Notes: a model not told the origin generated them from the sequence alone. 64,000 nt of DNA from JABMQB01 sp964575025 (GCA_964575025.1 CAZNPV010000009.1:27106-91105), one strand, 5' to 3'. Numbered from the stretch's first letter, positions 8,994 through 19,002 are shown. Translations and numbers: made by a program.

Positions 8994-10574
8994 ATGTTTT
9001 CAATTAATTCTAAACCCATACAATATTGTATACTGGCCGTGTTCATGACGGTTGTTTTTAACGGCTACTCCCAGGATACCGAAACTGCCCGAGGCAGAGT
9101 GTTTCATGATGAAAATAAAAACGGGACTTACGATGCCGGTGAGTCCGGTATTCCCGGTGTTATGGTATCCAATCAGCTGGATGTGGTTCAAACCGATGCC
9201 AATGGATTGTTTTCCATTCCGGCAACTAATCCATCGGTGATTTTTGTTACCAAACCTTCCGGGTATAAGGTCCCCCTGGATGAAAACAACATCCCTCAGT
9301 TTTATTATATATACCAGCCTGATGGATCCCCGGCACTGGAACATCCAGCCATTGATCCGACTGGTGCATTGCCCCGGGAAATATTGTTTCCCCTGTATGA
9401 AGACCGGGTGCATAAAGACTTCAGGATGCTTGTGGTTGCCGATGTACAGACTGCAAATTCCAGGGAACTGGAATATTTCAGGAGCGATGTAGTGGCAACC
9501 GCCCTGAAACATCAATTTGATTTTGTGATCTCCCTGGGCGACCTGGTGCATGATGATCCCGGATTGTTTCCTGAATATGCCCGGTCGATGGCTTTGCTGG
9601 GAGCCCCTGTGTACAATGTATTGGGGAATCACGATGTAAATTATGATGCCGGTGAACCAGCTTCCAATGATTCATACAAACGGTACTTTGGTCCACCTTA
9701 TTATTCTTTTGATGTTGGGAATGTACATTTTGTGGTACTCGAAAATGTGGAGCGGTTCTGTAAAAAAGGAGAGCGGGAAGCCTACTGGGATTGCTACCGG
9801 GGAAAGATAGGCGGGAAGCAGCTCGAATGGCTGAAAAACGACCTGGCCCGGGTGCCTCCCGATAAAAAGATTGTTGTGAATCAACACATCGCTTTTGTGA
9901 AAGATCAAAATGCCGGGGAACGCGACCGGATCGTTAACAGGCAGGAAGTATTTGATGTGCTGAAAGAGAGGGAGGAAATACTGGTGCTGGCCGGACATCG
10001 ACATACCCTGCAACATGACTATTTTTCCAGGGAAGATGGATGGAACGGCAAAGGGGAACTGCACCAGATCATATGCAGTTCGGCAAGTGGTACCTGGTGG
10101 ACAGGCCCCGTGGATACCAGAGGCATTCCTTCAGCTACACAGATCGATGGTGTACCCAACGGTTTTTTTATTTTTCAGTTCGGGGGAAATGATTTTATCC
10201 ACAGTTATTACCCCGCCGGGAACATCCGGGAACAAATGCGCATTGAATCCCCCAATGGAAAAACCGGAAACCAGGATCAGGAGATTGTCGTGAATGTATA
10301 CAACAGCAACAAATACTCGCGTGTTGAAGCCTGTATGGATGGCAAACATAAAGTGGAACTGAAAAATGATATTCGCAGGGATCCGTTTATAACGGAGTCG
10401 TTCCGGAAATTCAGGGATCAGTATAAAAGCTGGTCCAGTCCGGCACGGTCAACTCAGATGTGGGTAGCTCCAATGCCAACAACAATGGAAAAAGGATTCC
10501 ACACCATCAAAGTGACTTCAACCGATGAATTCGGTAGGGTGTACTCATCGATTGCCGTTTTTGAAGTGGAGTAA
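8994..10574 (+). CDS. Exported calcineurin-like phosphoesterase
   Basis: A 526-residue protein. A signal peptide covers about 1-26. Residues 30-95 form an SdrD-B/Cna-B-like beta domain (RGRVFHDENKNGTYD, then VQTDANGLFSI). The metallophosphoesterase core has DVQ (Asp150), GDLVHDD (182-188), GNHD (211-214), His298 and GHRH (334-337). The first metal motif is D-x-Q rather than the usual D-x-H. A beta-rich C-terminal domain of about 130 residues completes the architecture known as calcineurin-like phosphoesterase with N- and C-terminal domains. It probably removes phosphate from extracellular or periplasmic substrates, but these are not identifiable. It may belong to the preceding sugar group. 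Confidence 0.85.
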   Translation: MFSINSKPIQYCILAVFMTVVFNGYSQDTETARGRVFHDENKNGTYDAGESGIPGVMVSNQLDVVQTDANGLFSIPATNPSVIFVTKPSGYKVPLDENNIPQFYYIYQPDGSPALEHPAIDPTGALPREILFPLYEDRVHKDFRMLVVADVQTANSRELEYFRSDVVATALKHQFDFVISLGDLVHDDPGLFPEYARSMALLGAPVYNVLGNHDVNYDAGEPASNDSYKRYFGPPYYSFDVGNVHFVVLENVERFCKKGEREAYWDCYRGKIGGKQLEWLKNDLARVPPDKKIVVNQHIAFVKDQNAGERDRIVNRQEVFDVLKEREEILVLAGHRHTLQHDYFSREDGWNGKGELHQIICSSASGTWWTGPVDTRGIPSATQIDGVPNGFFIFQFGGNDFIHSYYPAGNIREQMRIESPNGKTGNQDQEIVVNVYNSNKYSRVEACMDGKHKVELKNDIRRDPFITESFRKFRDQYKSWSSPARSTQMWVAPMPTTMEKGFHTIKVTSTDEFGRVYSSIAVFEVE

Positions 10575-10711
10575 GCCGGAACGTATGTATCTTTATTTTC
10601 CCTCTTTTCGCTGCAATTCCGGTAAGGGCCGGTAGCTGATCAGAATGATATTTTCCTTTTTTGCGAATTCCCTGTTCATCTTACCATTGGCAGTATTTTT
10701 GTAAAACTGTA

Positions 10712-12073
10712 TTAATGGAAACGCCAGTTGTCTGTATGCGGGGAGTGGTATTTCTCACTGAATGTAATATCAAACTGTTTGAGTTTTTCGAGCACCGGGT
10801 TGTAAATTTCCGGAATAGTGGGTATTTGTAAGCCTGTTAAGTTAATCCGGCCGGATAAAACAAGATCTGCTGCTATCCCCAATGGCAGTCCGACCGTTTT
10901 TGCCATCGCTGTTTTATGAGCATCTTCACCGGTCACTGCCATTGATGAGGTCAGTTTCACTGGTTGGCCGGTTTCACCGTCGGCATAGATAAATTTATGC
11001 CACATGACGGTCATATCCTTATCGTGAGGCTGGAGTTGCCATTTTTGTTTCAGGAGGTGTTCCATCACCTGGGCCGGTGTGGCTTTTTTTAATCCGATGG
11101 GCTTATCTTCAAAAATTCCCATCCACTCCAGTTTCTCAATAATATCCGAATCCTGATCGATATGCATAGAGTGGTACAGTTTGGTCTCCACCGAGTCGGA
11201 TTTATGGTAATAGAGGAACGAATTGATAAAATCACGGTAGGTCATTTTTTCCACATCTTCGAGGAAGTAGGAATCGTCGGTAGCCCCGAGCTGCACGAAA
11301 ACATTCCATGCGCGGCAGAATCCGGGGCGGCGCAAGGTACCCCTGTAAATGGTCGGGATCTCGTGAAGGTTGTATTTATCGATGTATTTGAGGGAATCCC
11401 TGTTGGCATATCCCTCGAACTTTCCGAATCCCTCAATCTCGATCAGTTCGGTTCGCCTGAAGAGCCGGTTGTACGGGATATATTTATATTTTCCTTCCTG
11501 CCGGAAGCGGGCAGGTCCGTCCTGTCCGGCAAGAACCACATTTCTCGGATTCCAGCTGAATTTATAGTGCCAGGGGTTGTCATCCGACTCCGGGGCAACA
11601 AGCCCTCCTGTAAAGGTTTCAAAACACAACAATTCATGCCTCTGTTTTTTAAGACGATCTATGATCTGCATGGCTGACATGTGATCCAGCCCCGGGTCAA
11701 CACCCATTTCACTCAGAAAAAGGATCCCTTTCTTCGTCAGTTCGGGTTCAATATCCTTCCAATCAGCTGGTTCGTAGGATGCCGTCAACAGGTTTTTTGC
11801 GTATTTCAGGCAAGATTGAGCTACAAATTTATGAAAACGCACAGGCATCATGGATATCACAAGATCAGCATTCTTAATCTCATTTTCCCTGCAAAGATCA
11901 TCTTTTACATCAAAACCGGTAACAGAGATCCTGTCATTGGTTATCGCCTCCAGATGGGCTGTCTCTTTATCGGCTACTACGATTTTCCAATTGTTCTGAA
12001 TTGCCTGATTCCCCAGGTAATCAATCAAAGCAGAAGTAGATTTTCCTGCACCAATGATTAAAATGGTTTTCAT
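10712..12073 (-). CDS. Saccharopine dehydrogenase-like oxidoreductase
   Basis: A 453-residue NAD(P)-binding protein of the saccharopine dehydrogenase/reductase family. The Rossmann start is MKTILIIGAGKST, with an acidic residue in VVADKE that could bind the cofactor ribose. The C-terminal catalytic half runs from about 130 (EMGVDPGLDHMSAMQ) to the end. Members include lysine-pathway reductases and homospermidine or carboxynorspermidine synthases, and I cannot choose among these. The start codon directly abuts the stop of cysH with no gap, so the pair is co-transcribed. A broken gene of the same broad superfamily, but a different subgroup, lies at 34629-34784. Confidence 0.8.
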   Translation of the reverse strand: MKTILIIGAGKSTSALIDYLGNQAIQNNWKIVVADKETAHLEAITNDRISVTGFDVKDDLCRENEIKNADLVISMMPVRFHKFVAQSCLKYAKNLLTASYEPADWKDIEPELTKKGILFLSEMGVDPGLDHMSAMQIIDRLKKQRHELLCFETFTGGLVAPESDDNPWHYKFSWNPRNVVLAGQDGPARFRQEGKYKYIPYNRLFRRTELIEIEGFGKFEGYANRDSLKYIDKYNLHEIPTIYRGTLRRPGFCRAWNVFVQLGATDDSYFLEDVEKMTYRDFINSFLYYHKSDSVETKLYHSMHIDQDSDIIEKLEWMGIFEDKPIGLKKATPAQVMEHLLKQKWQLQPHDKDMTVMWHKFIYADGETGQPVKLTSSMAVTGEDAHKTAMAKTVGLPLGIAADLVLSGRINLTGLQIPTIPEIYNPVLEKLKQFDITFSEKYHSPHTDNWRFH

Positions 12074-12808
12074 TTATACTCCCTTCCCGTTATGCACATC
12101 TGTTTCCATATGCAGGCCGCATTCTTTTCCTGTGTTTTTTTCCCACCACCAGCGTCCGGCACGGATATCTTCCCCCTGTTTAACCGCCCGTGTACATGGT
12201 TCACATCCAATGCTTTCGAATCCCTTGTCATGCAAGGCATTGTATGGCACATTGTATTTTTTTATATAGTTTTTTACCTTCTCCAGATTCCATAGAAGAA
12301 GCGGATTGTATTTTATAATCTGATACTTGCTGTCCCAATCAAACAGGCTCAGCGAGCTTCGGTTTTCTGATTGGGAGGCTCTTAGTCCGGTAATCCAGCA
12401 TTCATTTCCCTTTAAGGCCCTTCCCAGTGGTTTTACTTTCCGTATGTGACAACATTCTTTCCGGTTTTCGACCGATTCATAAAAACTGATGGGTCCTTTG
12501 GCAGATAGAAGTTTTTCCACATCCCTGGTATCCGGAAAATAGGTTTCAATTGTACATTGGTACCTTTCGCGGGTCCTGGCAAAAACCTTGTATGTTTCTT
12601 CGAAAAGTCTTCCGGTATCGAGAGTGGCTATTCTCACCGGGATCTTATGGCGGAAGATCATGTCGGTTATTACCTGGTCTTCGTATCCAAAACTGGTTGT
12701 AAAAATGATCCGGTTACGAAATCTTTCCGATAGAATTTTCAGCGTTTCCTCCGGTGTATGATCCTGTAACTCCGAGTTGAACATCTGAACAAGTTTTTTT
12801 TCTGCCAT
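12074..12808 (-). CDS. cysH: Phosphoadenylyl/adenylyl-sulfate reductase
   Basis: A 244-residue assimilatory sulfonucleotide reductase that converts APS or PAPS to sulfite using thioredoxin. The start is taken at MAEKKLVQ because the 25 residues encoded further upstream look unlike the family. Visible motifs are TTSFGYEDQV at 38-47, Cys119-Cys120 and Cys202-x-x-Cys205, which together ligate a 4Fe-4S cluster, and the catalytic Cys230 in ECGLH. The cluster cysteines favour APS over PAPS as substrate. No sulfate permease or ATP sulfurylase genes lie next to it, which is unusual. It overlaps functionally with nothing obvious in its coupled partner, the saccharopine dehydrogenase-like gene. Confidence 0.9.
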   Translation of the reverse strand: MAEKKLVQMFNSELQDHTPEETLKILSERFRNRIIFTTSFGYEDQVITDMIFRHKIPVRIATLDTGRLFEETYKVFARTRERYQCTIETYFPDTRDVEKLLSAKGPISFYESVENRKECCHIRKVKPLGRALKGNECWITGLRASQSENRSSLSLFDWDSKYQIIKYNPLLLWNLEKVKNYIKKYNVPYNALHDKGFESIGCEPCTRAVKQGEDIRAGRWWWEKNTGKECGLHMETDVHNGKGV

Positions 12809-12966
12809 AGGTATACTTTTTAGCCGGGAATATGAAATGCCCGTAATTAAAAAACAGAACCTCTGTTGTATCAACCTTACCAACGGACCAGGGCATGGCT
12901 GAGTCCTTTCAAATATACGTATATTTAGGGAGTAACCTTGCTGAACACTGGCATGAAATAGAGTAT

Positions 12967-14151
12967 TTATTCAACAAATAAAACCAGTCCTTTAAGGTAT
13001 TCGCCTTCCGGATGGTATATATTTACCGGGTGGTCAGCCGATTGCGTAAGCTGGTTTAGTATGCGTACGTTTCTTCCTGACAGGGCTGCGGCAGTAAATA
13101 CCGCTTCCCTGAATTTTTCTTTTGAAACTACCTGGGAACAGGAGAATGTGCAGAGAATGCCTCCGGGGCGTATTTGTTCAAAAGCCCGTTTATTGATTCG
13201 CTTGTAACCCTGGAGAGCCCGGCTGACTGTATTATGGTGTTTGGCAAATGCCGGTGGGTCGAGGATGATCAGATCGTATTTATTCCTGATTCCCTGAAGG
13301 TATTCGAAGGCATCCGCAATAAATGCTTCATGGTTGGGTTGGCTGAAATTAAGGGCGATATTCTCCCGGGCCAGGCGAATGGCTTTTTCCGATGAATCAA
13401 CGGAATGAACAAACCGTGCACCCCCTTTCAGTGCATAGACTGAAAAACTTCCCGAGTAAGAAAACAGATTCAAAACATCGCGGTTCTTTGCATACGATTG
13501 GACCCATTTCCGGTTTTCCCGCTGATCAATATAAAATCCGGTTTTCTGTCCTGTTTCCCAGTCGGTATTAAACAACAACCCATTTTCTTTCACCAGGTTG
13601 CTGACCGCTTTGCCTGAGATATATCCGTCAGCAGGGGCTATCCCAGCCTTGTAGGGCAATGTTTTGTCGCTTTTATTGTATACGGCAAGCAAGGGTTTGC
13701 CCAGGATTTCTTTGAGCATTTCAGCCAGTTGATTGCGTATGAGAAACATCCCCACCGAGTGTGTCTGCATTACTGCCACACCCTTGTAGTAATCAACAAT
13801 CAATCCAGGCATGCCATCGCCTTCAGCATTAATAAGCCTGTAAACATTGGTTTTCCTGTTTCCGTGTAAGCCCAGCGTTTCCCGGAGCCGGACCGCATTT
13901 CTGATTTTTTGTCTCCAGAATTCCCTGTTCAGGTCCTTTTTTTCAAACGACAGAATACGAACTGCAATCGATGAAGGCTGGTAGTGACCTATTCCCAGGA
14001 ATTTTTCTTCGTTGGAGTATACAGCTACCAGATCTCCTTCGTTTACTGTTCCGTTAATACTACGTATAGCCCCTGAAAAAATCCATGGATGAAATCTTTT
14101 TGCCGACTGATCTTTCCCCGGTTTAAGGATAATGGAAACCATATTGTTCAT
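12967..14151 (-). CDS. rlmI: 23S rRNA (cytosine-C5)-methyltransferase, RlmI type
   Basis: A 394-residue class I SAM methyltransferase of the RlmI/PUA-methyltransferase group, which methylates a cytosine in 23S rRNA. Residues about 4-80 form the PUA RNA-binding domain (HPWIFSGAI, then EGDLVAVYS). The catalytic fold starts near 190; the SAM-binding motif is NLFSYSGSFSVYA, followed by DSSEKAI, the LDPPAF loop and FSCSQ near the C-terminus. Length agrees with E. coli RlmI. The symbol is by family; the exact target base is not shown by sequence. It is downstream of the exonuclease and DUF5063 genes on the same strand. Confidence 0.85.
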   Translation of the reverse strand: MNNMVSIILKPGKDQSAKRFHPWIFSGAIRSINGTVNEGDLVAVYSNEEKFLGIGHYQPSSIAVRILSFEKKDLNREFWRQKIRNAVRLRETLGLHGNRKTNVYRLINAEGDGMPGLIVDYYKGVAVMQTHSVGMFLIRNQLAEMLKEILGKPLLAVYNKSDKTLPYKAGIAPADGYISGKAVSNLVKENGLLFNTDWETGQKTGFYIDQRENRKWVQSYAKNRDVLNLFSYSGSFSVYALKGGARFVHSVDSSEKAIRLARENIALNFSQPNHEAFIADAFEYLQGIRNKYDLIILDPPAFAKHHNTVSRALQGYKRINKRAFEQIRPGGILCTFSCSQVVSKEKFREAVFTAAALSGRNVRILNQLTQSADHPVNIYHPEGEYLKGLVLFVE

Positions 14152-14195
14152 GGTGTACGTTTTGTTGTTTTTTCGTTTTTCTCAGGAGGAGGTTG

Positions 14196-14768
14196 TTAAT
14201 TCTGAAACAGACTTTTATAAATTTTCAGCGATACCCAGGCGTCGGTAGCTGCATACACGAGCTGGGATTGTGTGAGGATTGGCGCTTCCCAGTTTGAGAG
14301 TTGTTGGGCTTTGCTTATCCGGATGCCAAGGACGATGCCTGCCAGTTTTTTGAGGCTGAAATTCTGGATGCCAAAATCCTGCACCTCATCCTGCAATTCG
14401 ACAAAACCCTGGGGCCTGAAAGGATTCAGTTTCTGAAGGATTTTTATATCATCGCGGATAGCAATTCCCGGTTTTATGATTCGTCCGGATTGAAGCAGCC
14501 TTTTTAATTTATCGGGAAGTCCAATCCGGTTTAACCGGAACAGAAAAGCATGATCATTGACGGCGAGCTGCAGGAGAGCTACTTTGTTTACACGGCCCTT
14601 TTTGAATGAAGGGCGGGTTTCTGTATCAAAGCCGATTACGGCGTGTTGCGACAGTAACTCTACGGCATCTTCAACCTGTGTAATGTGGTCAACTACGGTA
14701 ATATTCCCCCCAAACTGTTTCAGAGGCAGATCCTTTAATTCTTCTTTTGTTATGTTTTCCCTGTACAT
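14196..14768 (-). CDS. 3'-5' exonuclease (DEDDy, RNase D/WRN-like)
   Basis: A 190-residue stand-alone DNA_pol_A_exo1 domain. The metal-binding acids are visible: Asp48 and Glu50 in GFDTET, Asp107 in IRDD, and Asp176 with Tyr172 in the YAATD motif, which makes it the DEDDy type. It should degrade RNA or DNA from the 3' end. It lacks HRDC domains, so it is not a full RNase D. It overlaps the DUF5063 gene by one base, and recQ lies close upstream, which hints at DNA repair or RNA turnover. Confidence 0.85.
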   Translation of the reverse strand: MYRENITKEELKDLPLKQFGGNITVVDHITQVEDAVELLSQHAVIGFDTETRPSFKKGRVNKVALLQLAVNDHAFLFRLNRIGLPDKLKRLLQSGRIIKPGIAIRDDIKILQKLNPFRPQGFVELQDEVQDFGIQNFSLKKLAGIVLGIRISKAQQLSNWEAPILTQSQLVYAATDAWVSLKIYKSLFQN

Positions 14769-15397
14769 TAAATCTGATTTTTTTCATCTCTGAACTGGTT
14801 GAAAAAACCATCCACCCAATCCGATTTTTTTCGCATCCTGTCATCGGTTCTGCTGTCGTGTGCTTCATTGAGGTCTTTCCCGCTAACCAGCAACATATGG
14901 ATCGCTCGCAAAACATTCACGAGCTTCTGGCCCCAGTATTCCTTCAACTGGAATAAACATTCGCTCAGTGCGTCGTTCATTACCTCCTCGTTTCCCAGGC
15001 TGTATAGTGAAATAAAATTTTTAATGTCCTGGTATATATCCACAAGGTTCTCCGAAATGCTGGCTTCAAGGGATTCGTCGGTGTATTCTTTCCCCGGGTC
15101 GAACACTTCGCGGTAACTGTCATTTTCGCCTAGTTTTTTCATCCATTTCTGAAGCAACACGTTGTAGTCGAGTTCGGTAACAAACTTATCCGTGTCTTCC
15201 TCGAGGATCTTTTCCACGTCCGGGATCATCAAGGCTTTCAGGTATAAAAGAGGCAGGATTTTACGGGCTGTGGACAAAGCCTGTCCCGGAAGGTAGTCGT
15301 TTACCTGCTCAATGAAGGTACAGTACCCGTTTGCTACAGTGACAAACTCGATCACATTGCGGTTATAAACGATCCTGTTATATTTTTCATTTTCCAT
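14768..15397 (-). CDS. DUF5063 protein
   Basis: A 209-residue soluble protein of probable all-helical fold, matching the DUF5063 family from memory (opening with VIEFVTVANGYCTFIE, and KYWGQKLVNVLRA-like features in its second half). The family has no assigned function. In this phylum it commonly sits beside the 3'-5' exonuclease, as here: the last base of this gene is the first base of the exonuclease gene. A role in the same pathway is inference. Confidence 0.72.
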   Translation of the reverse strand: MENEKYNRIVYNRNVIEFVTVANGYCTFIEQVNDYLPGQALSTARKILPLLYLKALMIPDVEKILEEDTDKFVTELDYNVLLQKWMKKLGENDSYREVFDPGKEYTDESLEASISENLVDIYQDIKNFISLYSLGNEEVMNDALSECLFQLKEYWGQKLVNVLRAIHMLLVSGKDLNEAHDSRTDDRMRKKSDWVDGFFNQFRDEKNQI

Positions 15398-15483
15398 TTT
15401 TTTTTACGAATTGGCACAAAAATACGAATTTTCCGTCTTTCCCGTCTTTTTTTCGTTGTTTAGCTGCTCCGGATAGTAGGGGT

Positions 15484-17400
15484 CTACCCTTGCGATTTTC
15501 TCCATTCGAGTTTATTATCAATCCGGTAAACGATTTTCTCGTTATCCAGCAGCCAGCGAACCACTTTTATGTTTTCGTCCTGGTTTCCCTCCAGTTTAAT
15601 GAGCAATGTTTCGTACCTGCAGGGGTCATTCAGAATTTCCTTTATTCTGGCGGTAATCTGGTCGAACTGGTATTTGCTGAGGTTTAGTTCATTTCTTGAC
15701 TGACAGACATCACATTTTCCGCACCGGGGTACCTCCTTTTCCCCAAAGTATTCAAGCAGAAGCTGGCTTCTGCATTTGGTTTGTGATTCAGCATAGTGGA
15801 TTACTGCTTCTACTCTTTTCAGGTATTCGGTTTTTCTAAGGTCGTAGTTTTTCCTGGAGAGCGTAAGCCGTGATGAGGGTACCCGGTCGCGGGTGAATGC
15901 AATGAAGGGAGTTCTTTTTCGGGGGATATAATCAATGATCTTAAACGATTTCAACCGTGACAGGTACTTATATACCACGTCATTGTCAATGCCAGCCCGT
16001 TTGGCTATCAGTGCTTCGTCAATTCTCACATATCCTGAAAAGAGTCCTGTATAGGAGCGGAGCAGCAGTTTAATGAATGCATCGAAGGAGGCATTGGCCA
16101 CCTGGAATTTGTACAGGTCGTCACGGTTCACCCTGAAATAGATCCGGGAAGGATTGTCCACTTCTTCAGTAAACTCCAGGTAGCCTTCGTACTGGAGAAT
16201 TTTAAGGCTGTTGTACACCACCGATATCTGGAAATGAAAAGTTTCTGCAAACAGGCCGATATTAAAGTCGAACACCCTGTTGTTTCCGAATCCTTCGGCT
16301 ATCTGCAGGAAATTGCACACTGCTTCATAGATCCGTTTAATGATTGTTTTTTCGGGGAATGCTTTGGTCACATGTTTTTTAAGTATCAGGTTATCGGCAT
16401 GGTTGTACAGCAATACGGCAGCTGCTTTTTTGCCGTCACGGCCAGCCCTGCCAGCTTCCTGAAAGTAGGCTTCCAGTGAGTCAGGCGGATCCATATGGAT
16501 GACATACCGGACATCGGGTTTGTCGATGCCCATACCAAAGGCATTGGTCGCAACCATCACCTTTGTTTTGTCCATCATCCACTGATCCTGTCTTTCATTG
16601 CGGGTTTCGGAGTGTAAGCCTGCATGATAGTAATCTGCGGATATTTTATTTCTTCTCAGAATCTGGGTGATCTCACGTGTAGCTTTACGGCTTCTGACAT
16701 ATACAATTCCTGAACCTGAAGTTTTCAGGATTGACTGAACCAGGTATTTCTCTTTGTCTTCCACCTGCCTGACCAGGTAGACCAGGTTTTCACGGGCGAA
16801 GCTTGTTGCATACAGGTTTTCCTCCTTAAATTCCAGTTTGTCCAGGATATCCTTTACAACTTTCGGAGTGGCTGTTGCCGTAAGCGCCAGGATGGGGATT
16901 CCAGGCAGTATTTCCTTCAGTTCATTGATTTTTAAATAGCTGGGTCGGAAGTCGTATCCCCATTGTGAAATGCAGTGGGCTTCATCTACCGTTATCAAAT
17001 TGACATTCATATCTTTCAACCTTTCCCTGAAGCGGGGTACGCTGATCCGTTCCGGTGCGATATACAGGAATTTATAGTTTCCCCACACCACATTCTCGAG
17101 GGCGACTTGTATTTCCAACCCCGACATGCCGCTGTGGATCGCCTGGGCTTTGATCCCCCGCCGGTTAAGATTCTCCACCTGATCTTTCATCAGAGCAATC
17201 AGGGGGGTGATCACAAGGCATAAACCCTCCCGCGATAGCGAATATACCTGGAAGGTTAGCGATTTTCCACCCCCTGTAGGCATCAGCCCCAGGGTATCTT
17301 TTCCGGAAGCTATCGATTGAATGATCTCTAACTGAAGAGGCCGGAAAGTAGTAAATCCCCAATACCGGGTCAATATCTGTTTGTATTCGTCCAAAACCAA
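15484..17400 (-). CDS. recQ: RecQ-family ATP-dependent DNA helicase
   Basis: A 638-residue superfamily 2 helicase that unwinds DNA 3' to 5' in recombination and repair. Walker A is TGGGKS at 42-47, Walker B is DEAH, and AGRAGRDG marks motif VI. The zinc-binding RQC part shows CRSQLLLEYFGE and RCGKCDVC. The C-terminal HRDC domain of E. coli RecQ is absent; about 65 residues of another sequence follow instead. No in-frame ATG exists between the upstream stop and residue 40, so translation must begin at a TTG (position 17400 or 17394). The gene is divergent from guaB. Confidence 0.92.
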   Translation of the reverse strand: MVLDEYKQILTRYWGFTTFRPLQLEIIQSIASGKDTLGLMPTGGGKSLTFQVYSLSREGLCLVITPLIALMKDQVENLNRRGIKAQAIHSGMSGLEIQVALENVVWGNYKFLYIAPERISVPRFRERLKDMNVNLITVDEAHCISQWGYDFRPSYLKINELKEILPGIPILALTATATPKVVKDILDKLEFKEENLYATSFARENLVYLVRQVEDKEKYLVQSILKTSGSGIVYVRSRKATREITQILRRNKISADYYHAGLHSETRNERQDQWMMDKTKVMVATNAFGMGIDKPDVRYVIHMDPPDSLEAYFQEAGRAGRDGKKAAAVLLYNHADNLILKKHVTKAFPEKTIIKRIYEAVCNFLQIAEGFGNNRVFDFNIGLFAETFHFQISVVYNSLKILQYEGYLEFTEEVDNPSRIYFRVNRDDLYKFQVANASFDAFIKLLLRSYTGLFSGYVRIDEALIAKRAGIDNDVVYKYLSRLKSFKIIDYIPRKRTPFIAFTRDRVPSSRLTLSRKNYDLRKTEYLKRVEAVIHYAESQTKCRSQLLLEYFGEKEVPRCGKCDVCQSRNELNLSKYQFDQITARIKEILNDPCRYETLLIKLEGNQDENIKVVRWLLDNEKIVYRIDNKLEWRKSQG

Positions 17401-17490
17401 TTTTAAGATATCAAAATAACCTTTAACAATTTTTAATCCCCAATACCTTTCAGATGCTAAAATAAATCAATAGTTATAACTTATTTTTTG

Positions 17491-17498
17491 TAGTTTTG
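17491..17498 (+). promoter_or_regulatory. Candidate guaB promoter -7 box (TAGTTTTG)
   Basis: A perfect TAnnTTTG element 32 bases before the guaB start in an AT-rich divergent region. The -33 TTTG is not evident at the right distance. A start of transcription near 17503 would give a leader of about 27 bases. Confidence 0.5.
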
Positions 17499-17529
17499 CG
17501 CAAGATTAAAATTAAAAAAAAAACCATAA

Positions 17530-19002
17530 ATGTCGTTTCTTTCTGAAAAAGTTGCAGGTGAAGGGCTGACATTCGATGATGTGTTATTATTGCCTTCGTA
17601 TTCAGAGGTTTTACCTCGCGATGTGGACCTTACCACTCCCTTTACCCGGTCTATTCGTTTAAATACACCGATTGTTTCGGCAGCCATGGATACTGTTACG
17701 GAGTATAAACTGGCCATAGCCATTGCCCGGGAGGGAGGCATCGGTGTGATTCATAAGAATATGGATATCGAAGAACAGGCCAAACAGGTAATGACGGTCA
17801 AGCGGGCAGAAAATGGAATGATTTACGATCCCATCACAATTTTTAAGGAAAAGAAAGTCAGGGATGCCCTGGAGATCATGTCAAACTTTAAAATCGGAGG
17901 AATCCCGGTGGTTACCGAAGAGGGTATCCTGGTAGGTATCGTAACCAACCGGGACCTGCGGTTCGAACGCAATATGGAACGTCCTTTATCGGAAGTTATG
18001 ACCTGTGAGAATTTGGTAACCACTACGGAATCGACGGATCTGGAAGCTGCAGCCGATATTCTCCAACACCATAAAATTGAAAAATTACCGGTGGTGGATA
18101 AAAACAACCGCCTGATCGGATTGGTTACCTATAAGGACATTACCAAAGCAAAAGACAAACCTTTTGCATGCAAGGATGAAAAAGGAAGATTGCGCGTTGC
18201 AGCAGCTGTAGGGATCGCTGTGAATACCATGGACCGGATCGATGAACTGGTAAAAGCCCAGGTGGATGCTGTTGTGATTGATACAGCTCATGGTCACTCC
18301 ATGAATGTCCTGGATATGTTGAAAAAAGCAAAAGCCAAATACCCTGAAAAAGATTTTGTAGCAGGGAATATTGGCACTGCCGAGGCTGCTACCGACCTGG
18401 TCCTGGCAGGTGCGGATGCCGTGAAGGTGGGTGTGGGACCCGGCTCTATATGTACTACCCGCATAATAGCCGGCGTAGGTATACCCCAGTTATCCGCAAT
18501 TTTTAATGTGGCCAAAGCAATAAAAGATTCAGACGTTCCGATAATAGCTGACGGAGGGATCCGCTATTCAGGGGATATCATTAAAGCCCTTGCTGCCGGA
18601 GCACATACCATTATGGCCGGTGGATTGTTCGCAGGGGTCGAAGAATCACCCGGGGAAACCATCCTCTACCAGGGAAGGAAATTTAAATCTTACCGGGGAA
18701 TGGGATCCATAGAAGCCATGCAGAAAGGATCAAAAGATCGCTATTTCCAGGATATGGAAGAAGATATCAAAAAACTCGTGCCCGAAGGAATCGTCGCAAG
18801 AGTCCCCTATAAAGGAACCCTTTATGAAGTGTTATATCAAATGATTGGCGGCTTAAGGGCCGGAATGGGCTATTGCGGTGCTGAGGATATTCAAATGTTG
18901 CAACATGCAAAATTTGTTAAAATCTCCAACGCCGGAATGCAGGAAAGCCATCCCCACGATGTAACCATAACCCGTGAAGCTCCAAACTATAGCTCAAGAT
19001 GA
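17530..19002 (+). CDS. guaB: IMP dehydrogenase
   Basis: A 490-residue enzyme converting IMP to XMP with NAD+, the committing step of GMP synthesis. The catalytic loop GPGSICTTR puts the nucleophile at Cys308. Two CBS domains lie at about 95-205, and the flap with GMGSIEAM near 395-402 is present. Length and motifs are those of the full bacterial enzyme. It is the first gene of a plus-strand run in which the next five genes concern chaperones and envelope assembly, a neighbourhood with no clear purine link. Confidence 0.97.
   Translation: MSFLSEKVAGEGLTFDDVLLLPSYSEVLPRDVDLTTPFTRSIRLNTPIVSAAMDTVTEYKLAIAIAREGGIGVIHKNMDIEEQAKQVMTVKRAENGMIYDPITIFKEKKVRDALEIMSNFKIGGIPVVTEEGILVGIVTNRDLRFERNMERPLSEVMTCENLVTTTESTDLEAAADILQHHKIEKLPVVDKNNRLIGLVTYKDITKAKDKPFACKDEKGRLRVAAAVGIAVNTMDRIDELVKAQVDAVVIDTAHGHSMNVLDMLKKAKAKYPEKDFVAGNIGTAEAATDLVLAGADAVKVGVGPGSICTTRIIAGVGIPQLSAIFNVAKAIKDSDVPIIADGGIRYSGDIIKALAAGAHTIMAGGLFAGVEESPGETILYQGRKFKSYRGMGSIEAMQKGSKDRYFQDMEEDIKKLVPEGIVARVPYKGTLYEVLYQMIGGLRAGMGYCGAEDIQMLQHAKFVKISNAGMQESHPHDVTITREAPNYSSR

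Noticed and set aside
10602..10688. A ~28-codon minus-strand frame after the saccharopine dehydrogenase-like gene.
   Set aside because: Too short, no family, and no spacing or repeat evidence for being a real gene.
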